A DNA stretch of 64,000 bases from CAYQUC01 sp964514215 (GCA_964514215.1 CAZEPW010000010.1:23378-87377), one strand, 5' to 3'; numbered from the stretch's first letter, positions 18,235-28,023 are shown. A program made the numbers and translations. The notes: generated by a model from the sequence alone, not told the origin.

Positions 18235-18999
18235 TTAGTTCATGTACATCCCACCGTTCACATGAATCGTTTCACCTGTTATGTAGTTTGCATCGGCTGA
18301 GGCTAAAAAAGCGACTGTTTTTGCTACTTCCTCTGTTGCGCCAAGACGAACAAGTGGTATTTGCTGTAATAATGCCGTACGCTGCTCTTCTGGCAACTCT
18401 CGCGTCATATCGGTATCAATAAAGCCAGGAGCGACGACATTTATTGTAATGCCCCGACTACCGACTTCCCTTGCTAATGACTTGCTAAAACCTATTACAC
18501 CCGCTTTTGCTGCTGAGTAATTTGTTTGCCCCGGGTTTCCAGAAACGCCTACTACAGATGCAATACTGATAATTTTACCACGCTTAGCTTTCATCATTGG
18601 ACGAAGACATGCTTTTGACATGCGATAAATGGAACTTAGGTTGGTGTTGATAATATCATCCCATTCATCAACCTTCATCCTCATTAACAGGTTATCACGT
18701 GTTATACCGGCATTATTGACTAATATTGACGGCGCAGAATATTGTTCTGTTACCGCCTTTAGTATGTCGTTAACGCTATCTGCATCGGTAACATCTAAGG
18801 CCATACCGCAGCCATTAATATTCTTTTCTTTCAAATAATTACTGATACTATCTGAACCATTTTCTGAAGTAGCTGTGCCAATTATAGTAGCACCTCGTGA
18901 ACCTAATTCAAGCGCTATCGCTTGGCCAATGCCGCGACTAGCACCTGTAATTAAAACTACTTCATTCGATAGATTTTGTGGCAATGTATCTTTGCTCAT
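18235..18999 (-). CDS. fabG: 3-oxoacyl-ACP reductase
   Basis: A 254-residue short-chain dehydrogenase that reduces 3-ketoacyl-ACP with NADPH. The nucleotide motif is TGASRGIGQAIA, NNAG follows in ILVNNAGITRDNLLMRMK, and the catalytic Ser and YxxxK lie in ISIASVVG and YSAAKAG. VAPGFIDTDMT and the C-terminal ITGETIHVNGGMYMN are FabG-specific. The length fits (E. coli 244). It lies 23 bases after fabD in the fab cluster and directly before acpP. Confidence 0.95.
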   Translation of the reverse strand: MSKDTLPQNLSNEVVLITGASRGIGQAIALELGSRGATIIGTATSENGSDSISNYLKEKNINGCGMALDVTDADSVNDILKAVTEQYSAPSILVNNAGITRDNLLMRMKVDEWDDIINTNLSSIYRMSKACLRPMMKAKRGKIISIASVVGVSGNPGQTNYSAAKAGVIGFSKSLAREVGSRGITINVVAPGFIDTDMTRELPEEQRTALLQQIPLVRLGATEEVAKTVAFLASADANYITGETIHVNGGMYMN

Positions 19000-19022
19000 A
19001 GAATTTCCTTTTAGTATCAGCT

Positions 19023-19958
19023 TTATTCATTAATAAAAGCTATTGCTTTATCTAAGCTAGATTTGTCATAAAGCGCGGCACATGATAATGACTTATTTAT
19101 ACGTTTGACTAAACCAGTCAACACTTTGCCGGGGCCACACTCAATTAATTTAGTACTGCCCGATTTAGCAATTGCATTCACGGAATCTACCCACAGAACG
19201 GGTTGATAAAGTTGACTCGTTAATGCATCTCTAATCTGTTTTACTTCTGAATAATGTTGAACATCAACATTATGAATGACTGGCGTATCGGGTGTTTTAA
19301 ATTCTATCGATGATAATACTTCGGCTAATTTTTCCGCAGCAGGTTTCATTAACGCACAGTGTGATGGAACGCTAACGGGTAACAATAAAGCACGTTTAGC
19401 ACCCGAGTCTTTGGCTCTAGTGATAGCCCTATCTACCGCAGCTTTATTTCCTGCGATAACAACTTGACCGGGAGAATTGAAATTAACCGCGCTAACAATT
19501 TCTCCTTGCGCGCTATCTTCACATACTTTAATAACAACATCATTATCAAGCCCAAGGATAGCAGCCATTGCACCAATTCCAACTGGAACAGCTTCTTGCA
19601 TTAATCGAGCTCGCTCGGCAACTAATTTAATCGCATCATCAAATTGTAAACTATTTGCAGCAACTAAAGCAGTATATTCACCTAAACTATGACCAGCAAA
19701 CGATGCCGGTGATGTGGATTCATGTTGCTGCCATACTCGCCAACAAGCAATACCCGCCGCAAGCATGGCAGGTTGAGTGACAGTCGTTTCATTTAGTTTT
19801 TCAATGGGGCCATCTTTTACAACAGACCATAAATCATAAGATAATACTTCAGATGCTTGATCAAATGTTTCTTTGACAACTGAAAATTCATCAGCCAGTG
19901 TTGCTAGCATTGCAACTGATTGAGAACCTTGACCTGGAAAAACGATGGAAAATGACAT
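19023..19958 (-). CDS. fabD: Malonyl-CoA:ACP transacylase
   Basis: A 311-residue transferase that moves malonyl groups from CoA to ACP, supplying the extender for FabH and FabF. The nucleophile is S91 in AGHSLGEYTALVA; VFPGQGSQ at the N-terminus and VSVPSHCALM, holding the catalytic His, are standard. The length matches E. coli FabD (309). It lies between fabH and fabG with gaps of 34 and 23 bases, consistent with one operon. Confidence 0.95.
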   Translation of the reverse strand: MSFSIVFPGQGSQSVAMLATLADEFSVVKETFDQASEVLSYDLWSVVKDGPIEKLNETTVTQPAMLAAGIACWRVWQQHESTSPASFAGHSLGEYTALVAANSLQFDDAIKLVAERARLMQEAVPVGIGAMAAILGLDNDVVIKVCEDSAQGEIVSAVNFNSPGQVVIAGNKAAVDRAITRAKDSGAKRALLLPVSVPSHCALMKPAAEKLAEVLSSIEFKTPDTPVIHNVDVQHYSEVKQIRDALTSQLYQPVLWVDSVNAIAKSGSTKLIECGPGKVLTGLVKRINKSLSCAALYDKSSLDKAIAFINE

Positions 19959-19992
19959 TAAACGACCTGTTGATTATTTTATTTATTAACAA

Positions 19993-20961
19993 TTAAAATT
20001 TAACTAAGACTGAGCCCCAGGTAAAACCACCACCAAAACCTTCAAGTAGCACTGTATGACCTTTTTTTATTCTGCCATCTTTAACTGCAATATTTAATGC
20101 TAATGGAATTGAAGCAGCTGAGGTATTGCCATGTTGATCAACAGTTACAACAACATTATCCATTGCCATATCGAGTTTTTTTGCAGTAGCAGAAATAATT
20201 CTAATATTTGCTTGATGTGGAACAAGCCAATCAATATCTGATTTTTGCATATTATTTGAAGCCAGTGTTTCATCAACAATACGCCCTAAGGTATTCACTG
20301 CAACTTTAAATACTTCGTTGCCTTTCATTTGCATAAAAGCTTTGCCATCACGAAGTAATTTCGGGTTTTCTGAAACACCACCCGGGACGGTTAATAAATC
20401 ACGGTATTTACCATCAGCATGAATATGCGTTGAAATGATTCCGGGTTCTTCTGAGGCTTGTAAAATAACTGCGCCTGCGCCGTCTCCAAATAATACACAA
20501 GTACCGCGATCGGTCCAGTCAGTAATTCGTGATAAGGTTTCAGCGCCAACAACTAAAGCACATTTGTTAGAACCACTGCGAATGAATTTTTCAGCTACAG
20601 TAACAGCATAAACAAAACCAGTGCATACAGCCTGCACATCAAAGGCCGGACAACCGTGAATATCCAATCGTTGTTGTAATAAACAAGCGGTACTTGGAAA
20701 AATTCGATCGGGAGTAGTTGTTGCAACGATGATTAAATCAATATCCGATAAATCAATTCCGGCAGCGGCAATGGCATCTCGAGAAGCATGTTCGGCTAAA
20801 TCAACCGTCGTTTCATTTTCAGCTACAATATGACGTTTTTTTATTCCAGTACGATCAAAAATCCATTCATCTGTTGTATCGACAATTTTTTCCAAATCAG
20901 CGTTTGTTAATATTTTTTCAGGTAGATAACCACCTGTACCAGTAATTCGAGTATTAATCAT
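19993..20961 (-). CDS. fabH: Beta-ketoacyl-ACP synthase III
   Basis: A 322-residue initiating condensing enzyme that joins acetyl-CoA to malonyl-ACP. The active-site Cys is C113 in VQAVCTGFVYA; His lies in VPHQANIRI and Asn in HGNTSAASIP, the complete catalytic triad. The C-terminus LLEGFGGGFTWGSVLV is typical. The ATG overlaps the plsX stop by 1 base (TAATGA), so the two are translationally coupled. The length is close to E. coli FabH (317). Confidence 0.95.
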   Translation of the reverse strand: MINTRITGTGGYLPEKILTNADLEKIVDTTDEWIFDRTGIKKRHIVAENETTVDLAEHASRDAIAAAGIDLSDIDLIIVATTTPDRIFPSTACLLQQRLDIHGCPAFDVQAVCTGFVYAVTVAEKFIRSGSNKCALVVGAETLSRITDWTDRGTCVLFGDGAGAVILQASEEPGIISTHIHADGKYRDLLTVPGGVSENPKLLRDGKAFMQMKGNEVFKVAVNTLGRIVDETLASNNMQKSDIDWLVPHQANIRIISATAKKLDMAMDNVVVTVDQHGNTSAASIPLALNIAVKDGRIKKGHTVLLEGFGGGFTWGSVLVKF

Positions 20962-22007
20962 TATGCTTCCCTAACACTTAAAGCGGTTTCAAGTTTGTTA
21001 GCAATACGTTCTGGTACGTTTTTATCCACTTCGATAATTGCTTCATAAATTGCGGTTTCAAATGATCGTGCATCCGCACCTCCATGACTTTTAATAACTG
21101 TTTTTCGTAACCCTAAAAAACTAGCGCCGTTGTATTCACTAGGATCAACTTTCTTTTTAAATGATTTCAACACTGGCAGTGAAATTAATCCTGCTAATTT
21201 AGATAATATGCTGGCTTTAAATTCTTGCTTCATAAAATGAGCTATCATTTTTGCCACACCTTCAGAGGTTTTTAACATGACGTTACCAACAAACCCGTCA
21301 CATACGATTACATCCGCATGACCTAAATAAATACCATCACCTTCAACATAACCAATGTAATTAAGATTACTATTGTTTAGTAATAATGCCGATTCTTTTA
21401 CTTGTTCATTACCCTTAATGTCTTCTTCACCAATATTCAACAAGGCTACTTCAGGTCTTTCTATGTTATCTACAGCGCTGCATAATTCCGATGCCATTAC
21501 AGCAAATTGAAATAATTGTTCCGCACTTGAATCAATATTTGCACCAAGATCCAATACGTGAGTATGGCCTGATATTGTTGGTAAAGTTTTACAAATTGCA
21601 GGACGATCAATTCCAGGAAGCATCTTTAGAACAAATCGAGCAATTGCCATTAATGCTCCAGTATTACCGGCACTAACGCAGGCATGAGCTTCACCTGATT
21701 TAACTAAATTAAGCGCCACCCGAAGTGATGAATCTTTTTTATTACGTAATGCTTGAGCCGGGTGCTCATCCATAGCAACAACTTGAGATGCGTGATGTAT
21801 TTTCAATCGAGATTCATCATAAGTTGCTGAACAACTATTTAGCACCGATTTTATTGATGACTCATCACCAACTAAGATAATGTGAATGGCTTTATTTTTT
21901 CCGAGCACGGCCAAACCTGCCGGTACGACAACAGATGGTCCGTGATCACCCCCCATAGCATCAAGTGCTATAGAGATGTTCACGTTTTCCGGTTTGGAAG
22001 TTGACAC
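20961..22007 (-). CDS. plsX: Phosphate acyltransferase PlsX
   Basis: A 348-residue enzyme that converts acyl-ACP to acyl-phosphate for phospholipid synthesis. It starts with ISIALDAMGGDHGPSVVVPA (the N-terminal signature) and contains NTGALMA, LDLGANIDSS, LNIGEEDIKGNE and VCDGFVGNVMLKTSEG. It follows rpmF in the conserved rpmF-plsX-fabH order and is coupled to fabH by a 1-base overlap. The length matches E. coli PlsX (356). Confidence 0.95.
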   Translation of the reverse strand: MSTSKPENVNISIALDAMGGDHGPSVVVPAGLAVLGKNKAIHIILVGDESSIKSVLNSCSATYDESRLKIHHASQVVAMDEHPAQALRNKKDSSLRVALNLVKSGEAHACVSAGNTGALMAIARFVLKMLPGIDRPAICKTLPTISGHTHVLDLGANIDSSAEQLFQFAVMASELCSAVDNIERPEVALLNIGEEDIKGNEQVKESALLLNNSNLNYIGYVEGDGIYLGHADVIVCDGFVGNVMLKTSEGVAKMIAHFMKQEFKASILSKLAGLISLPVLKSFKKKVDPSEYNGASFLGLRKTVIKSHGGADARSFETAIYEAIIEVDKNVPERIANKLETALSVREA

Positions 22008-22037
22008 TCGATGGTGAGTATGATTATTTATCGAGAA

Positions 22038-22217
22038 TTATTCGTCTTTACCAGCAACAACCTGACGGCCACGATAGAAGCCATTAGGGCTAACGTGATG
22101 ACGTAAATGTGTTTCACCCGTAGTTGATTCGATTGATAATGCTTTTGAAGTTAATGAATCGTGTGAACGACGCATACCACGTTTAGATGAAGATTTTTTC
22201 GTTTTTTGAACAGCCAT
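22038..22217 (-). CDS. rpmF: 50S ribosomal protein L32
   Basis: A 59-residue ribosomal protein. It begins MAVQKTKKSSSKRGMRRSHD, the diagnostic L32 N-terminus, followed by a TTGETHLRHHVSPNGFYRG segment and RQVVAGKDE at the C-terminus. The Cys pairs of zinc-binding L32 forms are absent, so this is the zinc-free type, as in E. coli. GAGGTAAAT, reading toward the ATG, gives the ribosome site. It lies between yceD and plsX, the universal neighbour order in gammaproteobacteria. Confidence 0.96.
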   Translation of the reverse strand: MAVQKTKKSSSKRGMRRSHDSLTSKALSIESTTGETHLRHHVSPNGFYRGRQVVAGKDE

Positions 22218-22235
22218 AATTTACCTCAGTAGTAC

Positions 22236-22778
22236 TTATTTATTCAGATCTTTTAATACTGAAAAAGGATTCATTTTTTTATCCTCATCAATTTCAGATA
22301 AAACCGTATCTGACTTGTTTAGTGTCATGTGCGTTAATTGCTCAGAACACCGCGTATCTTTATGTTTTGGGATAGTTGGTAAAGCAAGTAACAACTCATC
22401 CTCTATTATATCGGATAACATGATTGGAGTGTCAGTTACTATGTAGGGATCGTATTCCCCGCTTAGTTTTTCGCCATCATATTCCGAAACCAAAAATGCA
22501 ATTAAAAAATCAACATTTATGTTGAAACTCATTTTATCTAAACACCGCTGGCACAATAAATGAACCGTGCCTTGAATTGTTCCCGACAAAAAGTGAATTC
22601 CATTACTATCTTTATCAAACACCAGTGAAACATCGAGCTGTTCTTTTGTTGAACTCTCCAGCAACGGCTCCAAGCGCTTCATTTGCCTTAATGACATTTT
22701 ACCATCATATAATCGACCAACTTCGGCAAGCCGAAACGGATCGATAAACTGCGGCAGTTTTTGGGCCTTATCTGACAT
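22236..22778 (-). CDS. yceD: YceD/DUF177 family protein (large ribosomal RNA accumulation)
   Basis: A 180-residue DUF177 protein; the E. coli member is linked to accumulation of 23S rRNA. FIDPFRLAEVGRLYDG near the start and HLLCQRCLDKMSF with a paired later Cys (DTRCSEQL) are typical. The longer frame begins with a TTG at 22787; the ATG at 22778 is preferred. It is the promoter-proximal gene of the rpmF-plsX-fab run here, because the gene normally upstream (maf) is displaced and inverted. Confidence 0.88.
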   Translation of the reverse strand: MSDKAQKLPQFIDPFRLAEVGRLYDGKMSLRQMKRLEPLLESSTKEQLDVSLVFDKDSNGIHFLSGTIQGTVHLLCQRCLDKMSFNINVDFLIAFLVSEYDGEKLSGEYDPYIVTDTPIMLSDIIEDELLLALPTIPKHKDTRCSEQLTHMTLNKSDTVLSEIDEDKKMNPFSVLKDLNK

Positions 22779-23083
22779 AGCGCGCAATTTTAAGGCACTA
22801 TTGCTAAGTAGTCAAAATCATTAGATAAATATTGTTAAAAAAAGTGCTTTTTTTAATAAAACCACACTATTTTTCACTATTTATTTTGATATTGTGTGAA
22901 ATTTAGATAGATCTGAGCTAAATTCATAGGAAACAAGCCTGCTTTAACCTGAGCAGCAAGTAACCAAAAACACAATTCCAGGGTTTTATGTGCTAAATCA
23001 GCTCTAGTTAAACTTAAAACTTTTATACTCAATTCAGGTAAATTGGGATAATTAAAACTATAAAAAAACACCATAAGACAAAT

Positions 23084-24502
23084 ATGATAAAAAAAATCCT
23101 TATTGCAAATCGTGGTGAAATTGCCGTTAGAATTGTACGGGCATGTTCAGAAATGGGGATAAAATCGGTTGCGGTTTATGCCGAGGCAGATCGTTATTCA
23201 TTACACGTCAAAAAAGCGGATGAAGCATACAGCTTAGGGCCTGATACAGTCGCAGGCTATTTAAGCGTCCATCGTTTGGTTAATTTAGCCAAAGAGGCGG
23301 GCTGTGATGCTCTGCACCCCGGTTATGGGTTTTTATCAGAAAATCCTGAGCTTGCTGCAGCTTGTGCCCGGCGAGAAATTCAGTTTATAGGGCCTGATGA
23401 AGCTATTATCCGTAAAATGGGTGATAAAATTCAGGCCAGAAAGGCAATGATGGCTGCGGATATTCCAGTAACTCCAGGTAGCGAATCAAATTTAGCTGAT
23501 TTGGCTGAGGCCATTACATTTGCTAATGACATTGGATACCCTGTCATGCTCAAGGCCACAGCAGGAGGTGGTGGCCGAGGAATACGTCGATGTAATGATT
23601 TAGCCGAATTAACTAAAAATTATGATCGAGTGATTTCTGAAGCCAATAAAGCGTTTGGCTCCACGGATATATTCATTGAAAAATGCATTGATAATCCTCG
23701 GCATATTGAAGTTCAAATTTTGGCAGATAAGCATGGCAATGTAGTACATTTATTTGAACGCGATTGCTCCATTCAACGTCGCCATCAAAAATTAATCGAA
23801 ATAGCGCCTTCCCCCCAAATAACCGAGCAACAACGCGTTTATTTGGGCAAGCTTGCTGTTCGAGCTGCAAAATCAGTTAATTATATTAATGCCGGAACAG
23901 TTGAGTTTTTAATGACTCAAGACAATCAGTTTTACTTTATGGAAATGAATACCCGCTTGCAAGTAGAACACCCGATAACAGAAAGTATTACCGGTATTGA
24001 TATTGTTCAAGAGCAAATTCGAATAGCATCCGGACTTAACTTAACCTACCAACAACATGAAATTAAAAAACGTGGTTATGCCATTGAATTTAGAATTAAT
24101 GCCGAAGATCCTCAAAATGATTTTTTGCCCAGTTTCGGAAAAATTTCACGTTACTTTGCCACCGGTGGCCCGGGTGTTAGAACCGATGGCTCGATTTATA
24201 CTGGTTATGTTATACCTCCCTACTACGATTCGATGTGTGCAAAACTCATTATTTGGGCATTAGACTGGGATTCAGTGTTAGATCGTTCCCAACGTGCGTT
24301 AAAAGATATTGTGCTTCATGGTGTCAAAACCACTATTCCCTATCAATTAGAAATTTTAAAATCGGCTGAATTTCAAATGGGACAATTTGATACAAGCTTT
24401 GTGGAAAAACATCCAGAATTAAATAAGTATTCGGTAAAACGATCTAACCGAGATGTTGCCGCAGCGGTAGCTGCTGCGATTGCAGCGAGCATGGGTTTAT
24501 AA
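23084..24502 (+). CDS. pycA: Biotin carboxylase subunit, pyruvate carboxylase subunit A type
   Basis: A 472-residue ATP-grasp enzyme that carboxylates biotin using bicarbonate and ATP. KKILIANRGEIAVRIVRAC opens the protein; KATAGGGGRGIRRC is the ATP-grasp loop, HIEVQILADKHGNVVHLFER and MEMNTRLQVEHPITES hold the metal and catalytic residues. It is somewhat longer than AccC (449) and ends in an Ala-rich tail. The partner 39 bases downstream carries a pyruvate/oxaloacetate carboxyltransferase domain, so this is more likely a pyruvate carboxylase subunit than acetyl-CoA carboxylase AccC; no accB is nearby. Confidence 0.85.
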   Translation: MIKKILIANRGEIAVRIVRACSEMGIKSVAVYAEADRYSLHVKKADEAYSLGPDTVAGYLSVHRLVNLAKEAGCDALHPGYGFLSENPELAAACARREIQFIGPDEAIIRKMGDKIQARKAMMAADIPVTPGSESNLADLAEAITFANDIGYPVMLKATAGGGGRGIRRCNDLAELTKNYDRVISEANKAFGSTDIFIEKCIDNPRHIEVQILADKHGNVVHLFERDCSIQRRHQKLIEIAPSPQITEQQRVYLGKLAVRAAKSVNYINAGTVEFLMTQDNQFYFMEMNTRLQVEHPITESITGIDIVQEQIRIASGLNLTYQQHEIKKRGYAIEFRINAEDPQNDFLPSFGKISRYFATGGPGVRTDGSIYTGYVIPPYYDSMCAKLIIWALDWDSVLDRSQRALKDIVLHGVKTTIPYQLEILKSAEFQMGQFDTSFVEKHPELNKYSVKRSNRDVAAAVAAAIAASMGL

Positions 24503-24541
24503 CAGTTTAAAACAATAATTACTAAAATTATGGAGTAATCA

Positions 24542-26377
24542 ATGCCGGCGATTAAAATAACTGACACTATTTTAAGAGATGCACATCAATCACTCATTGC
24601 AACCAGAATGCGAATTGAAGATATGCTACCAATTTGCGAACGTCTTGATAAAATAAATTATTGGTCACTCGAAGTTTGGGGTGGCGCAACGTTTGATTCC
24701 TGCATTCGTTTTTTAAAAGAAGATCCGTGGCAACGGCTTCGATCATTAAAAGCAGCATTGCCAACTACACCATTGCAAATGTTGTTACGCGGTCAAAACT
24801 TATTAGGCTATCGTCATTATTCAGATGATGTTGTTCGAGCCTTTGTTCGTCGCTCGGCAATTAACGGTATCGATATATTCCGAATTTTTGACGCATTAAA
24901 TGATATTCGAAATTTAAAAGTATCTATTGAAGCCGTTAAAAATGAAAATAAACATGCACAAGGCGCTATTTGTTACACCACGAGTCCTGTTCACAACACC
25001 CAGCAATTTGTAGCTATGGCTGTTGAGTTACAAGAATTAGGCTGTGATAGTGTCGTAATTAAAGACATGGCAGGTTTATTAACGCCAACCGTTACTGAGA
25101 CGCTAGTAACTGCTTTAGTAGAAACATTAACTATTCCCGTGCATATTCATTCTCATGCAACATCGGGCTTAGCGAGCATGTGTCAGCTAAAAGCAATAGA
25201 AAGCGGCGCTAGTGGTATCGATACTGCAATATCATCATTTTCGGGTGGCAGTAGTCACCCCGCGACTGAAAGCATGGTAGCCGCTCTTCGAAATACGGCC
25301 TATGACACTAAGCTTGATTTGAGCGCATTACAGGAAATTGGTTTTTATTTTTATGAAGTAAGAAAAAAATACCATCAATTTGAAAGTGAATTCACCGGGC
25401 TTGATACCAGAGTACAAGTTAATCAAGTTCCCGGTGGCATGATGTCTAATTTATCGAATCAGTTAAAAGAGCAAGGTGAGCTTTCTCGTATGAATGATGT
25501 TTTAAATGAGATTCCTAAGGTACGAAAAGAATTAGGTTACCCGCCTTTAGTAACGCCTACCTCTCAAATTGTTGGTACACAAGCAGTATTAAATGTATTA
25601 ACTGGAGAGCGTTATAAAACCATCACAAATGAAGTGAAAATTTATTTAAAAGGACAATATGGTAAAGCATTAGGTGAAATAAGCCCCCAAGTTCGACATA
25701 TGGCTATCGGTAATGAAGAGGTGATTGAATGTCGTCCTGCGGATTTACTGGAACCAGAACTGGATAAATTAAAAAGCCAATGCTCCGATGTTAGTGAAAA
25801 CGAAGATGATGTTCTTATCTATTCGATGTTTCCGGATATTGGCAGACAATTCTTAGAAGATAGAAAAAATGGAACGCTGGAGCCTGAAAAACTTGAACCA
25901 ATAGTCGAATCGAATCAACAAATGGTAAATATGGCTGCCACCGAGTTTAATGTTACTATGCATGGCGAGACCTATAACATCAATATAACCGGCACTGGTT
26001 ATTCCTCTCAAGAACTAAAACCCTATTATATTCAAATTGATGGCCAGCCTGAAGAAATCTTAGTTGAAAATTTAAATCAAATGGAAATCAGTAACGGTCA
26101 TTCAACCGGAAATATTATACCAGCAACGAAATCGGCTCAAGGGAAACGGCCTAGAGCAACTAACCCTGGTGATGTGACCACCTCAATGCCAGGTACTATT
26201 GTTGATATTTTTGTCGTCGTCGGTGATGAGGTAAAAGCCGGTGATCCGGTTTTAATAACCGAAGCCATGAAAATGGAGACTGAAATACAAGCTCCAATTG
26301 ATGGTATAATAAAAGCTGTTCATGTTTCTAAAGGTGAAAGTATTAATCCTGATGAAACTTTAATCGAAATAAAATAA
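24542..26377 (+). CDS. pycB: Pyruvate carboxylase subunit B (carboxyltransferase + biotin carrier)
   Basis: A 611-residue two-part protein. Residues 1 to about 300 are the TIM-barrel carboxyltransferase: DTILRDAHQSLIATRMR at the N-terminus and HIHSHATSG for metal binding. A helical region follows, then a C-terminal biotinyl domain with EAMKMET; K577, 34 residues from the end, is the biotin site. It should transfer carboxyl between biotin and pyruvate/oxaloacetate. OadA of sodium-pumping oxaloacetate decarboxylase is alike, but no oadB or oadG membrane subunit is present and a biotin carboxylase is, which favours pyruvate carboxylase feeding oxaloacetate to the TCA cycle or gluconeogenesis, fitting a fatty-acid user. 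Confidence 0.87.
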   Translation: MPAIKITDTILRDAHQSLIATRMRIEDMLPICERLDKINYWSLEVWGGATFDSCIRFLKEDPWQRLRSLKAALPTTPLQMLLRGQNLLGYRHYSDDVVRAFVRRSAINGIDIFRIFDALNDIRNLKVSIEAVKNENKHAQGAICYTTSPVHNTQQFVAMAVELQELGCDSVVIKDMAGLLTPTVTETLVTALVETLTIPVHIHSHATSGLASMCQLKAIESGASGIDTAISSFSGGSSHPATESMVAALRNTAYDTKLDLSALQEIGFYFYEVRKKYHQFESEFTGLDTRVQVNQVPGGMMSNLSNQLKEQGELSRMNDVLNEIPKVRKELGYPPLVTPTSQIVGTQAVLNVLTGERYKTITNEVKIYLKGQYGKALGEISPQVRHMAIGNEEVIECRPADLLEPELDKLKSQCSDVSENEDDVLIYSMFPDIGRQFLEDRKNGTLEPEKLEPIVESNQQMVNMAATEFNVTMHGETYNINITGTGYSSQELKPYYIQIDGQPEEILVENLNQMEISNGHSTGNIIPATKSAQGKRPRATNPGDVTTSMPGTIVDIFVVVGDEVKAGDPVLITEAMKMETEIQAPIDGIIKAVHVSKGESINPDETLIEIK

Positions 26378-26389
26378 AAACGACATAAC

Positions 26390-26968
26390 ATGACTAATAT
26401 TATACTTGCCTCTACGTCCCCCTATAGAAAAGACATTTTAAACAAACTTCAAATACCATTTACTTGCTGCGCGCCAGATATTGATGAACAAGCTAAAGAA
26501 AATGAAACACCGGAAAATTTAGTACAACGATTATCAGTAGAAAAAGCCCAGACTTGTGCCAAGCAACATGATAATTCACTTATTATTGGCTCCGATCAAG
26601 TTGCAGTGATTAATAACGTAGTTATTGGGAAACCACATAACCATGAAAACGCCATCAAACAATTACAAAACGCCTCAGGAAAAGAAGTTACATTTTTGAC
26701 TGGTTTATGTTTATTAAATTCACATACAAATAATTATCAAGTAGATGTTGTTCCTTTTAGCGTTGTTTTTAGAACATTAAACAATAACCAAATCGAAAAT
26801 TATTTAAACAAGGAGCAACCTTATAATAGTGCAGGCAGTTTTAAATCGGAAGGTTTAGGAATTTGCTTATTTGAAAAATTGATGGGCGACGATCCAAATA
26901 CATTAATAGGGTTACCATTGATTCGCTTGACTAAAATGTTCGAACAAGAAAATTATTTTATTTTATAA
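26390..26968 (+). CDS. maf: Maf-family nucleotide pyrophosphatase (YceF-like)
   Basis: A 192-residue Maf protein. LASTSPYRKDIL at the N-terminus, GSDQVA in the middle and SAGSFKSEGLGI are family motifs; the SxSPxR core is intact. The YceF branch hydrolyses 7-methyl-GTP and similar modified nucleotides, and in related genomes this gene sits beside yceD-rpmF, which supports that branch. Here it is on the opposite strand to yceD and follows pycB by 12 bases, apparently transcribed with pyruvate carboxylase. It converges on the sppA-like gene. Confidence 0.88.
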   Translation: MTNIILASTSPYRKDILNKLQIPFTCCAPDIDEQAKENETPENLVQRLSVEKAQTCAKQHDNSLIIGSDQVAVINNVVIGKPHNHENAIKQLQNASGKEVTFLTGLCLLNSHTNNYQVDVVPFSVVFRTLNNNQIENYLNKEQPYNSAGSFKSEGLGICLFEKLMGDDPNTLIGLPLIRLTKMFEQENYFIL

Positions 26969-26980
26969 TAAAACTTGTCG

Positions 26981-27003
26981 GGGGTTGATATTAGCCAAAC
27001 CCC
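26981..27003. terminator. Hairpin between convergent maf and sppA-like genes
   Basis: GGGGTT (26981-26986) and AACCCC (26998-27003) form a 6-bp stem with an 11-base loop in the 54-base gap between two convergent genes. No clear T-run follows on either strand, so a shared weak or factor-assisted terminator is the best guess. Confidence 0.35.
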
Positions 27004-27022
27004 AAACAATTAAACTAAAATA

Positions 27023-28006
27023 TTATCTCAACTCGACTTTATCTAAACCTAATACAGCCGATAACGTTGTTCCAAATGAAGCCCCTAACTGTTTAGCAAA
27101 TTGATCCAGATAAGATGGCTTTGGTGTAAAATCTACAATGTCTTCTGCACCAATAATTTCGCGAGCAACATAGCTACTGCTACCTAGGCCATCAATTAAC
27201 CCCATCGCAACACTTTGTTCCCCTGTCCAGACATAACCGGAATACAAATTAGGTGATTCTTTTAAACGTTTGCCACGGCCTTTTTTTACAACATCAATAA
27301 ATTGGGCATGGATGCTGGCCAACATTTTTTGAATATGCTCTTTATCGGCTTTTTTCTCAGGTGTAAATGGATCTAGAAAACCTTTGTGTTCTCCTGCTGT
27401 ATATAAACGTCGTTGCACTCCTAGCTTTTTCATTGCATCAACAAATCCAAAGCCATTCATCAACACTCCGATTGAACCAACAATACTGGCTTTATCAGCA
27501 TAAATTTTGTTTGCCGCTGATGCTATATAATAACCACCTGATGCGCAGACATCGACAATAACAGCATATACTTGAATATCTTTATACTTCTCACGTAAAC
27601 GCACAATTTCGTCATTAATGTAACCTGATTGCACCGGACTACCACCTGGGCTATTTATTCGCAAAATGATGCCTTTGGTATTTTTGTTTTCAAACGCATC
27701 TCGCAGTCCGGTGATAATGTTATCCGCGTTAGCTTGAGAACTGCTTGAGATAACACCTTGAATTTCGATTAATGCCGTATGAGGACCACCCTTACCGAGA
27801 TTTGAAATCCCATCATTTTTTGATAAAGCAGCCATAAATACTGCTAAGTAACCAAATAATAATGCAAAAGTAAGAAATTTAAAAAAGATACTCCAGCGTC
27901 TAGTTCGACGTTGCTCATTTAATGATGAAAATACCAGACGATTAATAATATCCCGATTTAATTCAGTTTCATTTGAATGGTTTTCATTTTCTTCTAGATT
28001 CGACAT
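27023..28006 (-). CDS. SppA-like S49 serine protease
   Basis: A 327-residue membrane protease with one N-terminal transmembrane segment (about 41-61) and a periplasmic S49 domain. The nucleophile is probably S156 in DVCASGGYYIASAA; a Lys such as K208 in TAGEHKGFLDP is the likely general base. LRINSPGGSPVQSG and SIVGSIGVL are family motifs. It is the short, single-domain form, in contrast to the double-domain E. coli SppA. It would degrade remnant signal peptides in the membrane. The gene keeps its Pseudomonas-type place between a HAD phosphatase and maf. Confidence 0.9.
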   Translation of the reverse strand: MSNLEENENHSNETELNRDIINRLVFSSLNEQRRTRRWSIFFKFLTFALLFGYLAVFMAALSKNDGISNLGKGGPHTALIEIQGVISSSSQANADNIITGLRDAFENKNTKGIILRINSPGGSPVQSGYINDEIVRLREKYKDIQVYAVIVDVCASGGYYIASAANKIYADKASIVGSIGVLMNGFGFVDAMKKLGVQRRLYTAGEHKGFLDPFTPEKKADKEHIQKMLASIHAQFIDVVKKGRGKRLKESPNLYSGYVWTGEQSVAMGLIDGLGSSSYVAREIIGAEDIVDFTPKPSYLDQFAKQLGASFGTTLSAVLGLDKVELR

Positions 28007-28023
28007 AGATTTACCTTAGTATT

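Noticed and set aside
22877..23074. 65-residue minus-strand frame in the yceD-pycA gap
   Set aside because: No ribosome site, no recognised family, and it overlaps the likely promoter region of pycA and yceD; the hydrophobic pattern could be chance in AT-rich DNA.
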